A stretch of DNA of 64,000 nucleotides, taken from Clostridia bacterium (GTDB lineage Bacteria; Bacillota; Clostridia; Christensenellales; Borkfalkiaceae). Positions 8,045-16,239 of this stretch are shown here, piece by piece (within the stretch, counting starts at the first letter, position 1; every line of letters begins with the position of its first letter). The notes under the pieces were generated by a model that made no database searches, had not been told where the DNA came from, and worked only from the letters and a program-made list of their open reading frames with translations. Where the stretch lies: NCBI GenBank assembly GCA_900771345.1, contig CAAGNQ010000027.1:25844-89843 (forward strand), read 5' to 3'. The translations under genes and the position numbers were made by a program.

Positions 8045-9641
8045 TTTTGCTCTCCGTTTGCTCAAAAAGTGAACGCTGAATTTTCTCTATCTCCTCGCTT
8101 TTGAACTTAAAGTTTACCTTGTTTGCAATAAGTCTTGCACTAATCGGCTGGAACTTATCCACAACTACGAGGTTATTTTCCTTTAAGGTCGTACCCGTTT
8201 CAACTATATCAACGATTACGTCCGAAAGTTCTAAAATAGGCGCGATTTCGATTGAACCGTTTAGGTGGATAATATCAATATCTCTGCCTTGCGCCGAGTA
8301 GTAAGATTTGGCGATATTAGCAAACTTTGTGGCAACGCTAAGAGTTTTCTTTCTATCGTCAACAAAATCTTTTTTAGCGGCAACAGCCATATCGCACTTG
8401 CCGATTTTTAAATCGAGAAGTTCATAAACGTCAGGCTTATACTCAAGCAGAATATCTTTACCTGCAACGCCTACGTCAGCAGCGCCCCTCTCAACGTAAA
8501 TTGCAACGTCTGACGGTTTAACCCAAAAATATCGAACACCTATTTTATTGTTTTCAAAGATAAGTTTACGATTATTTTCCTTTATTGACGGGCAAGAAAA
8601 ACCTGCCTTTTCAAACATATCGTAAACCTTTTCGCCAAGTCTACCTTTAGGAAGTGCAACGTTAAGGAAGGTCTTTCCCTCACTATTTTTTGCAAAATCG
8701 CAAGATTTTTGGTCACTAAGCGCTAACTTATCCAGTTCGTCAAGATAAACTGCAAACCCGATGGCTTTTTGCTTTTTATTCATTTTCGCCATAAGGTTAT
8801 CGTACTGCCCACCCGATAAAATTCCACTAGGAATGCCACTTATGAATCCTTTGAAAGTAAAACCGTTATAATAATTTAGGTCGTTCACCACCGAAAAATC
8901 TATTCTAATTTTATTTTTTACGCCAAGTTTTTCCAAAAGCGCCAACATATCGGTTAAACTCTTAACTGCGCTCTCCGTTTGCTCGTTAATGATAAAATCA
9001 TTAAGTTTAGGCAAAACCTCGTCAACCTCGCCGTACACGGTTACAAGTTTTTCAATAAGGTTTATAAACTTTTTGTCCACCCCTTCTTTTTGGCAAACTT
9101 TTTTAACGCCCTCACAGTTTTTATCCTTTAACAATTCAAAAATCTGCTCTCTTGCCTTTTGGCTTAGGTTTGCGCCGTCCAAAACCCCCTTAACAACCCC
9201 TAAATGTGAGATATCCAAGACGTTCTCGTTAGAAATTTGGTCAAGGCTTTTTCCTGCAAGCATAATAACTTCGCCGATTGCATTTTCATCAACCTCGCCA
9301 ATACACTCTAACCCCACCTGCATAATCTCCTTGTATGAGCGAGTGCCTTTGCTTACTCTATAAACGTGTTCGTTATAATAAACCTTTTTTAATCCTTCTC
9401 CACCCTTGTCGCTTTTTATGATTGACAAAGTTACGTCAGGCTTTAGGGCGAGAAGTTTTCCATCTGTGTCGGTAAAGGTTATAACGCTCTCACTAACCAA
9501 AAAGTCTTTATTTTTAGCATAAAGGTCGTATTCTTCAAACTTGCTCATTCGATATTGAGAATAGCCGTGCTTTTTATATAGTGAGCGAAGCGCAAATACA
9601 GCCTTTTCATCATTATTTAATACCAAATCAAAATTATCCAT
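8037..9641 (-). CDS. hisZG: Fused ATP phosphoribosyltransferase: HisZ regulatory domain plus HisG catalytic domain
   Basis: A single 534-residue polypeptide. Residues about 1-320 resemble HisZ, the histidyl-tRNA-synthetase-like regulatory subunit (LKPDVTLSIIKSDK, YNEHVYRV, FKGFISGIPSGILSGGQYDN). From about residue 327 it becomes a short-form HisG: NVALPKGRLGEKVYDM, DVGVAGKDILLEY, and the PRPP loop IVDIVETGTTLKENNL. Short HisG normally needs a separate HisZ, so the fusion fixes a 1:1 ratio. It catalyses the committed, feedback-controlled first step from ATP and PRPP to PR-ATP. The ATG at 9641 is chosen over an in-frame codon 45 residues upstream: GAGGG precedes it, and the longer form would overlap the regulator gene. 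Confidence 0.93.
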   Translation of the reverse strand: MDNFDLVLNNDEKAVFALRSLYKKHGYSQYRMSKFEEYDLYAKNKDFLVSESVITFTDTDGKLLALKPDVTLSIIKSDKGGEGLKKVYYNEHVYRVSKGTRSYKEIMQVGLECIGEVDENAIGEVIMLAGKSLDQISNENVLDISHLGVVKGVLDGANLSQKAREQIFELLKDKNCEGVKKVCQKEGVDKKFINLIEKLVTVYGEVDEVLPKLNDFIINEQTESAVKSLTDMLALLEKLGVKNKIRIDFSVVNDLNYYNGFTFKGFISGIPSGILSGGQYDNLMAKMNKKQKAIGFAVYLDELDKLALSDQKSCDFAKNSEGKTFLNVALPKGRLGEKVYDMFEKAGFSCPSIKENNRKLIFENNKIGVRYFWVKPSDVAIYVERGAADVGVAGKDILLEYKPDVYELLDLKIGKCDMAVAAKKDFVDDRKKTLSVATKFANIAKSYYSAQGRDIDIIHLNGSIEIAPILELSDVIVDIVETGTTLKENNLVVVDKFQPISARLIANKVNFKFKSEEIEKIQRSLFEQTESKND

Positions 9642-9642
9642 T

Positions 9643-9933
9643 TTATTTACCCTCACTCTTCGTCTGCAAAACAAGTTCATAGCCACCGTCGCCATAAAGC
9701 AAACATTTATTAACCCTACTAATTGTCGCCGTGCTAGCCCCCGTTGCCTTACTAATCTCTTGATAATTCTTGCCAACCTTTAAAAGTTGAGCCACCTCAA
9801 GCCTTTGTGTTAACGCTTGAAGTTCGTTAATAGTACAAACGTCTTCAAAAAACTTTCTGCAATCTTCTCTGCTCTTTAGCCTTAAAATTGCATCAAATAA
9901 TTGGTCACATCTTTCAATATTAAAATTACTCAT
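9643..9933 (-). CDS. TrpR-like YerC/YecD-family repressor, probable histidine regulator
   Basis: A 96-residue protein of the TrpR/YerC fold. Its helix-turn-helix reads VGKNYQEISKATGASTATIS near residues 52-71, followed by RVNKCLLYGDGGYELVL. Family members in Firmicutes have been proposed as histidine-pathway repressors (HisR), and its place as first gene of the his operon, one base before hisZG, supports that role. It probably binds the repeated CTTTATC/GATAAAG elements over its own promoter. TrpR proper is less likely because no tryptophan gene is near. Confidence 0.85.
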   Translation of the reverse strand: MSNFNIERCDQLFDAILRLKSREDCRKFFEDVCTINELQALTQRLEVAQLLKVGKNYQEISKATGASTATISRVNKCLLYGDGGYELVLQTKSEGK

Positions 9934-9968
9934 TTTCTTCCTCTTTTTTTATATCTTTTACTTTAACT

Positions 9969-10004
9969 CTTTATCATTTTAGCACGATAAAGCGATAAAG
10001 TCAA
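9969..10004 (-). promoter_or_regulatory. His operon promoter with overlapping operator
   Basis: On the minus strand TTGACT (9999-10004) and TAAAAT (9976-9981) are 17 bases apart. The same interval holds an inverted repeat (CTTTATC 9969-9975, GATAAAG 9986-9992) and a second GATAAAG at 9994-10000, eight bases further. A repressor bound there would cover both promoter boxes. The TrpR-like first gene is the natural candidate. Confidence 0.65.
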
Positions 10005-10084
10005 CTGTTTGTAAGCGACGAGTTATAAATTAATAAAATTTTTTATATTATCATTGTTTAAGGGATAGTTTTTCTCCGATAAGA

Positions 10085-10118
10085 TAAAAAAGATAGCAAA
10101 TAGGTTTTGCTATCTTTT
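10085..10118 (-). terminator. Terminator of the rpsF-ssb-rpsR operon
   Basis: A 10-bp perfect stem (AGATAGCAAA with TTTGCTATCT, 10091-10115) followed on the minus strand by a T run. It lies just after rpsR. Confidence 0.85.
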
Positions 10119-10143
10119 AGATTTGGCTTGATTTTATAGAGAA

Positions 10144-10434
10144 TTATTCACCCTTGAATGGCAATAAATCAACTAGTCTAGCGCGTTTAATTGCTTTTGC
10201 CAAAACTCTTTGGTGTTTTGCGCAAACGCCCGTCATACGACGAGGGAGAATTTTTCCACCTTCAGTAATATACTTCTTTAAAGTGTTGATATCTTTATAG
10301 TCAATAGCATCAACTTTATTTTGACAGAAAGCACATACTTTTTTGCGAGGAATTCTTTTTGCAATCTTTTTGCCTTCTTTTGCTACTGCGCCTTCTTGCG
10401 CAACAGCAGAAGTCATATTGATATTTTCTTCCAT
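10144..10434 (-). CDS. rpsR: Small ribosomal subunit protein bS18
   Basis: 96 residues. The conserved core reads IDYKDINTLKKYITEGGKILPRR, then TGVCAKHQRVLAKAIKRAR. A CAFC pair near residue 34 and the later Cys suggest the zinc-binding form of S18. There is an extra N-terminal segment of about 25 residues rich in Ala, Glu and Lys. S18 pairs with S6 on the platform of the 30S subunit. It is the third gene of the rpsF-ssb-rpsR operon. Confidence 0.97.
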   Translation of the reverse strand: MEENINMTSAVAQEGAVAKEGKKIAKRIPRKKVCAFCQNKVDAIDYKDINTLKKYITEGGKILPRRMTGVCAKHQRVLAKAIKRARLVDLLPFKGE

Positions 10435-10475
10435 TATATTTACTCCTTAATTAATTGTTTGGGCAATGCCCGATA

Positions 10476-10886
10476 TTAGAAGGGAAGTTGATTATCATCA
10501 ATCGCTTCTAATTGTGGACGCTCTCTTTTTGACGCCGTAACAGGCGCATCATCATCTTCTGATTGCGCTGACTTTGGCGTTAAAAACTCCACTTCGTTTG
10601 CGATTACGTCTGTCACGTTCCTCTTTATTCCGTCCTTATCTTCATAAGAACGATTTTGAAGACTGCCGACAATCGCCACTTTGTTACCTTTCTTTAAATA
10701 CTTACCACAATTTTCTGCTCTACCACGCCATACCGTGATATTGAAAAAATCCGTCTCTCTATTACCTTCAGCATTAGCATAATCTCTCGACACTGCGATT
10801 GAAAATCTGCAAACTGATACGCCGTTTGGCGTTTCTGTGAGTTCTGGGTCACGGGTAAGATTCCCTACTAGGATAACTTTGTTCAT
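10476..10886 (-). CDS. ssb: Single-stranded DNA-binding protein
   Basis: 136 residues. An N-terminal OB fold begins MNKVILVGNLTRDPE and includes the aromatic DNA-contact region DFFNITVWRGRAENCGKYLKKG. A flexible linker follows, ending with the acidic tip DDNQLPF that recruits partner proteins. It coats single-stranded DNA in replication and repair. The placement between rpsF and rpsR is the classic bacterial arrangement. Confidence 0.97.
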   Translation of the reverse strand: MNKVILVGNLTRDPELTETPNGVSVCRFSIAVSRDYANAEGNRETDFFNITVWRGRAENCGKYLKKGNKVAIVGSLQNRSYEDKDGIKRNVTDVIANEVEFLTPKSAQSEDDDAPVTASKRERPQLEAIDDNQLPF

Positions 10887-10900
10887 ACTTTTTCTCCTAC

Positions 10901-11182
10901 TTATCTTTTGGTTATCAATCTTCTGATAATACCGTCTGTAATACCTATTACACGCTTGAGTTCTTCAACGAATGATTTTTCTGCTTCGAAAGCCATCAAA
11001 ACGTAGAATCCTTCAGACTTATAGTTAATAGGGTATTGCAACTTTCTCAATCCCCAACGGTCGGTTTTTTCTACAACACCACCGTTTTTAGTAACTAAAT
11101 CTTCGACCTTTGCAATGAGGGCGTCCTTCGCTTCATCATTGAGCGACGCATCAAGAATGTAAAGCATCTCGTATTTCGTCAT
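10901..11182 (-). CDS. rpsF: Small ribosomal subunit protein bS6
   Basis: 93 residues, with MTKYEMLYILDASL at the start, the DRWGLRKLQYPINYKSEGFYVL core and a basic end RLITKR. S6 forms a heterodimer with S18 in the 30S platform. It is first in the operon, with an AGGAGG site, behind a leader with a conserved-looking hairpin that may bind S6:S18. Confidence 0.97.
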   Translation of the reverse strand: MTKYEMLYILDASLNDEAKDALIAKVEDLVTKNGGVVEKTDRWGLRKLQYPINYKSEGFYVLMAFEAEKSFVEELKRVIGITDGIIRRLITKR

Positions 11183-11199
11183 AATTTTTACCTCCTGGA

Positions 11200-11255
11200 C
11201 TTATTCGGCTTACCACTCTCGGTAAGCAAGGTTTATCTTGGCAAACGCCATAGTT
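11200..11255 (-). promoter_or_regulatory. Probable S6:S18-binding leader of rpsF
   Basis: The rpsF 5' leader has a perfect 7-bp hairpin (GCTTACC and GGTAAGC; plus-strand arms 11208-11214 and 11221-11227) with a CCG next to the stem. Autoregulatory rpsF leaders that bind the S6:S18 heterodimer through a CCG-containing motif are known from many bacteria. The assignment rests on position and these features. Confidence 0.5.
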
Positions 11256-11261
11256 AACAAT

Positions 11262-11290
11262 ATGATATCAAATATCCCGTATATTGTCAA
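11262..11290 (-). promoter_or_regulatory. Promoter of rpsF-ssb-rpsR
   Basis: TTGACA (11285-11290) and TATCAT (11262-11267), with a 17-base spacer and a TG extension before the -10 box. Confidence 0.7.
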
Positions 11291-11325
11291 TTATTTTGAG
11301 TTAATATATTAAATATATATAAAAT

Positions 11326-12690
11326 TTAGTTACTACTGTGCTTTTTTATCCTTTTATCCAACAGTTTGATAAGCGTTTCTCTATTATTTGAATAAGGATT
11401 AAAAATAGTAAACTCGAAAATTTCTTTTAGCGTTTTTCCGATTTTTTCTTTAGTTATGCCTCTATCTATTAAGTCCTTAGAGGTTATTTTTAAGTCTTTT
11501 AGGCTAAAAGGCACTCCCTCTCCTTTCATTTTCTCAATGATATCTATCCATTTTTTAACACTTTTCGGCTGGTCAAGCATATCCTTGCTGGCAGAATAAT
11601 CGGCTTGCTTAATTTTTAACAAAAGAGGAATTTTATCGTAATTATCTACGATAAATTTTCTAACCTTTCCCTCCTTCATCTCACCGTTAAGGTCTATCAT
11701 ATGCGCTCTAACGATAAACCTAACGTCACTAATAGTTTTTTTATCGGCTTTAAGGGCTTTTAGCGCATTAGTAGCAATCTCTTCTCCTTCAACGTTATGG
11801 AGATAATACTCACCGTCACGAATCTTGCAAAAAGGTTTGCCTATATCGTGAAAAAGTGCGCAAAGCCTAGCCTCGCTCGGCGCATATAATACGCACCTTA
11901 AACTATGCTCTAAAACGTCGTAATTATGATAATCACTCCTTTGCTCCATTCCTCTTCCAAGTGTTAGGGCAGGTAAAATTCTATCCAAAACTCTCGTTTG
12001 ATCTAAAATCTTTAAGCCCTTATAATGCCCTTTTTTATCGGAAAAAGAATTCTTAGTATCACAAACGAGTATTTTTTTAAGTTCGTCAAAAATTCGCTCT
12101 GGCGAAATATCTTTTATATTATCAGCATTTTCTTTGGCAGAATTTATCACTTCGTCGGTTGGCTTAAAGTTAAGTTCGCCTGCAAACCTTGCAAGGCGCA
12201 TAAGCCTAAGTCCGTCGTGCGAGAAAACTTCTTTTGGTGATACGACAGTATCCAAAACTCTATTTTCAACGTCTTTTATCCCACCCAACGGGTCTACAAT
12301 TTTTTCGTTTTTTATGTCGTAATATATAGCGTTGCACTTAAAATCACGCCTTTTAGCATCTTCTAAAATATCCTCTGTAAATGCAGTAAAAGTTGGGGTA
12401 TGCTCTCCCCCACAAGCGTACTCTTCACGCCTAAAAGAGGTAAACTCGTATCTTTCATTATCGCTTTTTAAGACAACGGTATTCGTCCTCGGATAAGTTG
12501 CAACGATTTTAAACCCAACCTTTTTTGCACGCTCAATCATATCTTCTAAAAGAATAGGACCCGAAAGGTCAATATCAGTGCAACAACTTTGGTCGATAAG
12601 ATAGTTTCTTACCACCCCTCCAACAGCATAGAGGGGTTTATCGAGCAAATTGCTAAGCCTATTCAGTTTTTCGTCTAAAATAATTTTCAT
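11326..12690 (-). CDS. cca: CCA-adding tRNA nucleotidyltransferase with HD domain
   Basis: About 454 residues. The class II nucleotidyltransferase head shows AVGGVVRNYLI and the catalytic DIDLS pair, then RRDFKCNAIYYD and the flexible-loop region RLMRLARFA. A C-terminal HD domain contains LFHDIGKPF and RAHMID. It repairs or adds the CCA end of tRNAs. I take the ATG at 12690 as the start. An extended -10 box TGGTATAAT ends only nine bases upstream and no ribosome site is visible, so the mRNA is probably almost leaderless. It diverges from the diacylglycerol kinase gene. Confidence 0.9.
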   Translation of the reverse strand: MKIILDEKLNRLSNLLDKPLYAVGGVVRNYLIDQSCCTDIDLSGPILLEDMIERAKKVGFKIVATYPRTNTVVLKSDNERYEFTSFRREEYACGGEHTPTFTAFTEDILEDAKRRDFKCNAIYYDIKNEKIVDPLGGIKDVENRVLDTVVSPKEVFSHDGLRLMRLARFAGELNFKPTDEVINSAKENADNIKDISPERIFDELKKILVCDTKNSFSDKKGHYKGLKILDQTRVLDRILPALTLGRGMEQRSDYHNYDVLEHSLRCVLYAPSEARLCALFHDIGKPFCKIRDGEYYLHNVEGEEIATNALKALKADKKTISDVRFIVRAHMIDLNGEMKEGKVRKFIVDNYDKIPLLLKIKQADYSASKDMLDQPKSVKKWIDIIEKMKGEGVPFSLKDLKITSKDLIDRGITKEKIGKTLKEIFEFTIFNPYSNNRETLIKLLDKRIKKHSSN

Positions 12691-12699
12691 ATCGTGTAT

Positions 12700-12708
12700 A
12701 TTATACCA
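12700..12708 (-). promoter_or_regulatory. Extended -10 promoter of cca
   Basis: TGGTATAAT on the minus strand (TATAAT at 12700-12705). No good -35 box is seen. Only nine bases separate it from the cca ATG. Confidence 0.6.
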
Positions 12709-12716
12709 CAAAAAAG

Positions 12717-12745
12717 TTGAAATTTTGTCGTTTTTGTAGTAAAAT
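12717..12745 (+). promoter_or_regulatory. Promoter of the lipid kinase gene
   Basis: TTGAAA (12717-12722) and TAAAAT (12740-12745) are separated by 17 bases, with a TTGGAG ribosome site downstream. Confidence 0.7.
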
Positions 12746-12773
12746 TTATAAGAGATTATATTTTGGAGAAAAA

Positions 12774-13649
12774 ATGTTAGATTTTATCGTTAATCCTATC
12801 GCCGGTGGCAAACACGGACGAAAAACAAGGAAAACCGTTTCTATTATTGAAACAGTATTAAAAGAGAAAAACATTGAATATAAAATTCACGTTACAAGAT
12901 ACAAAGGTCACGCAAAAGACATAGCAAGTGCGATAATTGACAAGGGCGCTACTGACGTTATCGTCGTTGGTGGTGACGGCACTCTGCACGAAGTAATAAA
13001 CGGATTTTCTAACTTTGAAAGGGTAAATTTAGGACTTATCCCTTGTGGTACGGGGAACGACTTTGCTCTAGCACTTAAAATTCCTAAAAATCCAAAAAAG
13101 GCGCTCGATTTAATTATAAACGGAAACGCAAAGTTTACTGATTTTATGCAAATGCCAAACGTTCGTGGTATGAATATTATCGGAACGGGTATTGACGTTG
13201 AGGTCTTAAAAAAGTATAACAACCTAAAAAGGAAAAACGAATGGGGTTATACCAAGTGTTTAATCAGTACACTATTTAATTTTGAATATTCAAATTTTAC
13301 GGTGGAAATTGACGGTAAAAAAACAAATTATCGTTCTTTTATAGCGGCAATCGCTAACGGGTGCGCTTACGGTGGAGGGATTAAGATTTGCCCTATTGCC
13401 GACGCTACTGATAATAAACTCAACTTTGTTGCCGTTAAAGAGATAAAAAAATTAGCCTTAATCGGAGCATTTATAAGGCTCAAAATGGGCAGAATATTAA
13501 AGTTTAAGCAGACGGTTACCCAGCAAATGAAAAATATAAAAATAACTTCTGACAAACCTTTAACGATAAATATTGACGGCGAACTTTACGAAAATATCCC
13601 GTTTGAAGTGTCGATAGTTTCAAACACGCTAAAAATGTATAGAAAATAA
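12774..13649 (+). CDS. Diacylglycerol/lipid kinase, DagK-YegS family
   Basis: About 291 residues. N-terminal FIVNPIAGGKHGRKT is typical of the family, followed by the nucleotide motif VVGGDGTLHEVINGF and the substrate region IPCGTGNDFA. It phosphorylates diacylglycerol or a related lipid on the inner membrane face, recycling lipid from lipoteichoic acid synthesis or modifying membrane lipids. The ATG at 12774 is used because TTGGAG precedes it by five bases; an in-frame codon 19 residues upstream would overlap the promoter. A terminator follows directly. Confidence 0.9.
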   Translation: MLDFIVNPIAGGKHGRKTRKTVSIIETVLKEKNIEYKIHVTRYKGHAKDIASAIIDKGATDVIVVGGDGTLHEVINGFSNFERVNLGLIPCGTGNDFALALKIPKNPKKALDLIINGNAKFTDFMQMPNVRGMNIIGTGIDVEVLKKYNNLKRKNEWGYTKCLISTLFNFEYSNFTVEIDGKKTNYRSFIAAIANGCAYGGGIKICPIADATDNKLNFVAVKEIKKLALIGAFIRLKMGRILKFKQTVTQQMKNIKITSDKPLTINIDGELYENIPFEVSIVSNTLKMYRK

Positions 13650-13655
13650 AAATTA

Positions 13656-13690
13656 AAACTCGGCTATAATTAAAGCCGAGTTTTTGTTTT
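13656..13690 (+). terminator. Terminator after the lipid kinase
   Basis: A 10-bp stem (AAACTCGGCT and AGCCGAGTTT) followed by a T-rich run on the plus strand. The convergent gltS gene ends inside it, so it may act in both directions. Confidence 0.85.
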
Positions 13691-15119
13691 ATTCCTCATT
13701 GTCTATCCAAACGTTTTCCGGTACGTCTTTATATCTTTTCTTAAACACCTTTCGCCTAAAAATATACGTCGTGTACGACAGCCACAGCAAGAAAAATATT
13801 GCACACGCTATGCACGCATTAGTTAAAGAACTACTTGCAAAGTTTAGCAAAAACAAAAGTGGTGCTATCATTACCATTGCAGGGAAATTCGACATTACGT
13901 ATAACGACGCAGTAGGCGTTCTTAAATTAGGGTCGATTTCCTTAACCAAAATCATGCCGTTACTAGCAGTACCAGTCAAAGTGCCAAAACTCATCAAAAA
14001 GAATTCGTGCTCAAACCCCTTAAAGCAATGTTTTGCAACCTTGCGAATATAGGCGTAGGTTATAACTCCTCCAACAATGGCTAGTATCACGATAGGCAAA
14101 ATATAATTTCTTATATCGTTAATCTCAATTGCAGCGACGCCTGCAACAACCATTAAGTCAAAGAAAAATCCAGAAATTCTATCCATTTGATAGTTGTTTA
14201 CGTAAACCCTCTTAACAACTTTGCGTTTTTGCAATTTATTAAGAATTGTCTTAACTAAAATTGCGGCGATTGCTGCCCACATAAAGTTAAAACCCCACGC
14301 AATGCTATTTGTGAAATTAGATATAACACCGAGCAAACACATAAACCCGAAAGCAAGCGCGTACACAAAAACGACTAGCCCCATCTGAATAGAAAACTTG
14401 TCCACAGACTCGTTATCTGGAATTTCATTTTTTTCACAGTAAAAACTGCCGTCTTCTTGGGCATTTTTACCACTCGAACGAACTTTTATCAGTCCTTTTT
14501 TCTTAAAATAGTTAATATAGATAATGCCAAAAACCGAGGCTACTATAAATCCTATTGACGCTAGCGAAAGCCCAAACGAGCCGTTGCCTGAAAAATTAGT
14601 AGCAGGATTGTTTGAAAAATTTATATCCCAAGTTAAAGCATTCCCCGGTCCTTGACCGTAAGCAAGAGGAAGAATAAGCCCACTTATATACGACTGCTCG
14701 TTAGCGCTCCCTTGCGTTAAAAAGAACAAAACTATTGTGATTAAAAGGCCAACGAACGCTTGCAACATATACGAGCCACCCTGCAAAGCGCCGAACTCAA
14801 CGATTTGCGATTTTTTTGCTTTAATTGTTGACTTTTCTGTTTTTAAGGTCATAGCGGCAAAGCCTATTCCTAGCCCGTGGTAAGTTACTACTTGCATTAT
14901 TCTATTATCTACAAGCATAACTCCAAACTGCTTGCAAACTATATCAACAACAAGTAGCAATCCACCACCGATTATCGCTGAAGGAATCAAGCATTTTCTA
15001 AACCAAGGAACAACGTTCCTTAAGACGTTGCCAATTAATAGAAAGATTAATAGTAAGCCTATTTGAACTAAAAAACTCCAAACAACTCCGTAATTCGCGA
15101 GCGTAAAATCCCACTGCAT
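13689..15119 (-). CDS. Sodium/glutamate symporter, GltS family
   Basis: A 476-residue polytopic membrane protein. It shows GltS-family features: an N-terminal GLLLIFLLIGNVLR helix, PSAIIGGGLLL, the pore-like GQGPGNALTW segment, and a matching C-terminal GTLTGTASNGMILVKEIDP. Two repeats of re-entrant-loop type appear, interrupted by a hydrophilic central loop near residues 215-240. The family imports glutamate with sodium. The gene lies 28 bases after degV and is probably cotranscribed with it. A related GltS-type carrier with another dicarboxylate or amino acid substrate cannot be excluded. Confidence 0.85.
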   Translation of the reverse strand: MQWDFTLANYGVVWSFLVQIGLLLIFLLIGNVLRNVVPWFRKCLIPSAIIGGGLLLVVDIVCKQFGVMLVDNRIMQVVTYHGLGIGFAAMTLKTEKSTIKAKKSQIVEFGALQGGSYMLQAFVGLLITIVLFFLTQGSANEQSYISGLILPLAYGQGPGNALTWDINFSNNPATNFSGNGSFGLSLASIGFIVASVFGIIYINYFKKKGLIKVRSSGKNAQEDGSFYCEKNEIPDNESVDKFSIQMGLVVFVYALAFGFMCLLGVISNFTNSIAWGFNFMWAAIAAILVKTILNKLQKRKVVKRVYVNNYQMDRISGFFFDLMVVAGVAAIEINDIRNYILPIVILAIVGGVITYAYIRKVAKHCFKGFEHEFFLMSFGTLTGTASNGMILVKEIDPNLRTPTASLYVMSNFPAMVMIAPLLFLLNFASSSLTNACIACAIFFLLWLSYTTYIFRRKVFKKRYKDVPENVWIDNEE

Positions 15120-15147
15120 TTTGCGCCTCCTTATCTTTTGTTAAAAT

Positions 15148-15996
15148 TTAATTATTTTTTCCGTCGTTAAAATATAAAATTCCTAAAGTATTCGCGCCAC
15201 AGTGACTCGCTATCGTACAACCTGCGTGTGTTTCATAAATATTCTTAAAGCCTTTATCCACGAGCGCATTTTTTGCCGACTCTACCATTTCCTGCGTGGC
15301 AGTAGTGTAGGTTATAAACACCCTAGTAAAATCAGGATTATTAAACTCGTCTAAAGTATCTTCACAATATTTGGCAACAACTTTTGCCATACTACCACGA
15401 TAGTTTTTATCAGAACCCATTTTGCCATCTTTAACTACTATTCTAGGATGAAGTTTTAGTATGTTCGCTCCTAGGCGTTGCAAACTACTACATCTTCCAC
15501 CTTTATAGAGATAGTCAAGCCTTTCAATTACAAAAGAAACTTGAAGATTTTTAACCCTTTGTTGGCACTTTTCTGCAATAGTTTTAGCGTCTAGCCCCTC
15601 GTTTGCCAAATCCTTAGCGTATAATGCTAAAAGCCCAATTCCCGTTGATAAACTTAGCGAATCAACAACGTAAACGTTATCTAAATCTTTGCTTACTCTC
15701 ATTGCATTACTGCAAGAAGATGAAAGCCCACTTGATAAACTTAAATGAACAACTGCGTCATAATCCTTTTTTAGACTTTCAAAATACTCTGTATAACCAT
15801 AGTCGTTTATAGCGTTTGTTTTAGGCAAAACACCAGTTTTATCAACGTATTCAAAAATATCGAGGGTTGATTTCTCTCCATCGTTAAAGGTTTCATCACC
15901 TAGCGTGATTTGGAAAGGCACAACCTTAATATCGTTTTTCTCCAAAAGTTCTTTGCTTAAATCACTTGTAGATTCAACAGAAATTGCTATTTTCAT
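15148..15996 (-). CDS. DegV-family fatty-acid-binding protein (FakB-like)
   Basis: 282 residues. It begins KIAISVESTSDLSKELLEKN and contains DGEKST, HLSLSSGLSSSCSNA, the VVDSLSLSTGIGLLA region and FVIERLDYLYKGGRCS, all typical of DegV proteins. These bind a fatty acid and, as FakB, present it to the kinase FakA for phosphorylation and entry into phospholipids. No FakA is in the window. The gene has its own TTGAAA-17-TAAAAT promoter and a GGGAGAG ribosome site. Confidence 0.88.
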   Translation of the reverse strand: MKIAISVESTSDLSKELLEKNDIKVVPFQITLGDETFNDGEKSTLDIFEYVDKTGVLPKTNAINDYGYTEYFESLKKDYDAVVHLSLSSGLSSSCSNAMRVSKDLDNVYVVDSLSLSTGIGLLALYAKDLANEGLDAKTIAEKCQQRVKNLQVSFVIERLDYLYKGGRCSSLQRLGANILKLHPRIVVKDGKMGSDKNYRGSMAKVVAKYCEDTLDEFNNPDFTRVFITYTTATQEMVESAKNALVDKGFKNIYETHAGCTIASHCGANTLGILYFNDGKNN

Positions 15997-16028
15997 TTCA
16001 TCTCTCCCATTTAATAGTTTACCTATAT

Positions 16029-16057
16029 ATTTTATCCTAAAAAATTAATTTTTTCAA
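16029..16057 (-). promoter_or_regulatory. Promoter of degV-gltS
   Basis: TTGAAA (16052-16057) and TAAAAT (16029-16034) with a 17-base spacer on the minus strand. Confidence 0.65.
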
Positions 16058-16140
16058 CTAATTCGTGCTAGTATGTAAAAAATCAACTATATTTGAGGAA
16101 ATTATAACTTATAATATTTATTTAAAGATATGACCAAAAG

Positions 16141-16207
16141 TTGTCAAATCAAAAAAAATGTGCTATAATTTGTTAAACTAGTCAAAAGGCTTTTTTATTT
16201 GCCTTTT
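16141..16207 (+). promoter_or_regulatory. Promoter and short leader hairpin of aspS
   Basis: TTGTCA (16141-16146) and TATAAT (16164-16169) are 17 bases apart. The leader that follows has AAAAGGC (16184-16190) complementary to GCCTTTT (16201-16207), a small hairpin with a U-rich loop and tail that could act as a weak attenuator. Nothing else is evident between degV and aspS. Confidence 0.6.
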
Positions 16208-16239
16208 ATTACTTAAAGAAATTTTTTAGGAGTTTAGTT

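Noticed and set aside
9643..9776. N-terminal extension of HisZ-HisG by 45 residues
   Set aside because: It lies inside the regulator gene in another frame; the downstream ATG has a proper ribosome site and matches the family start.
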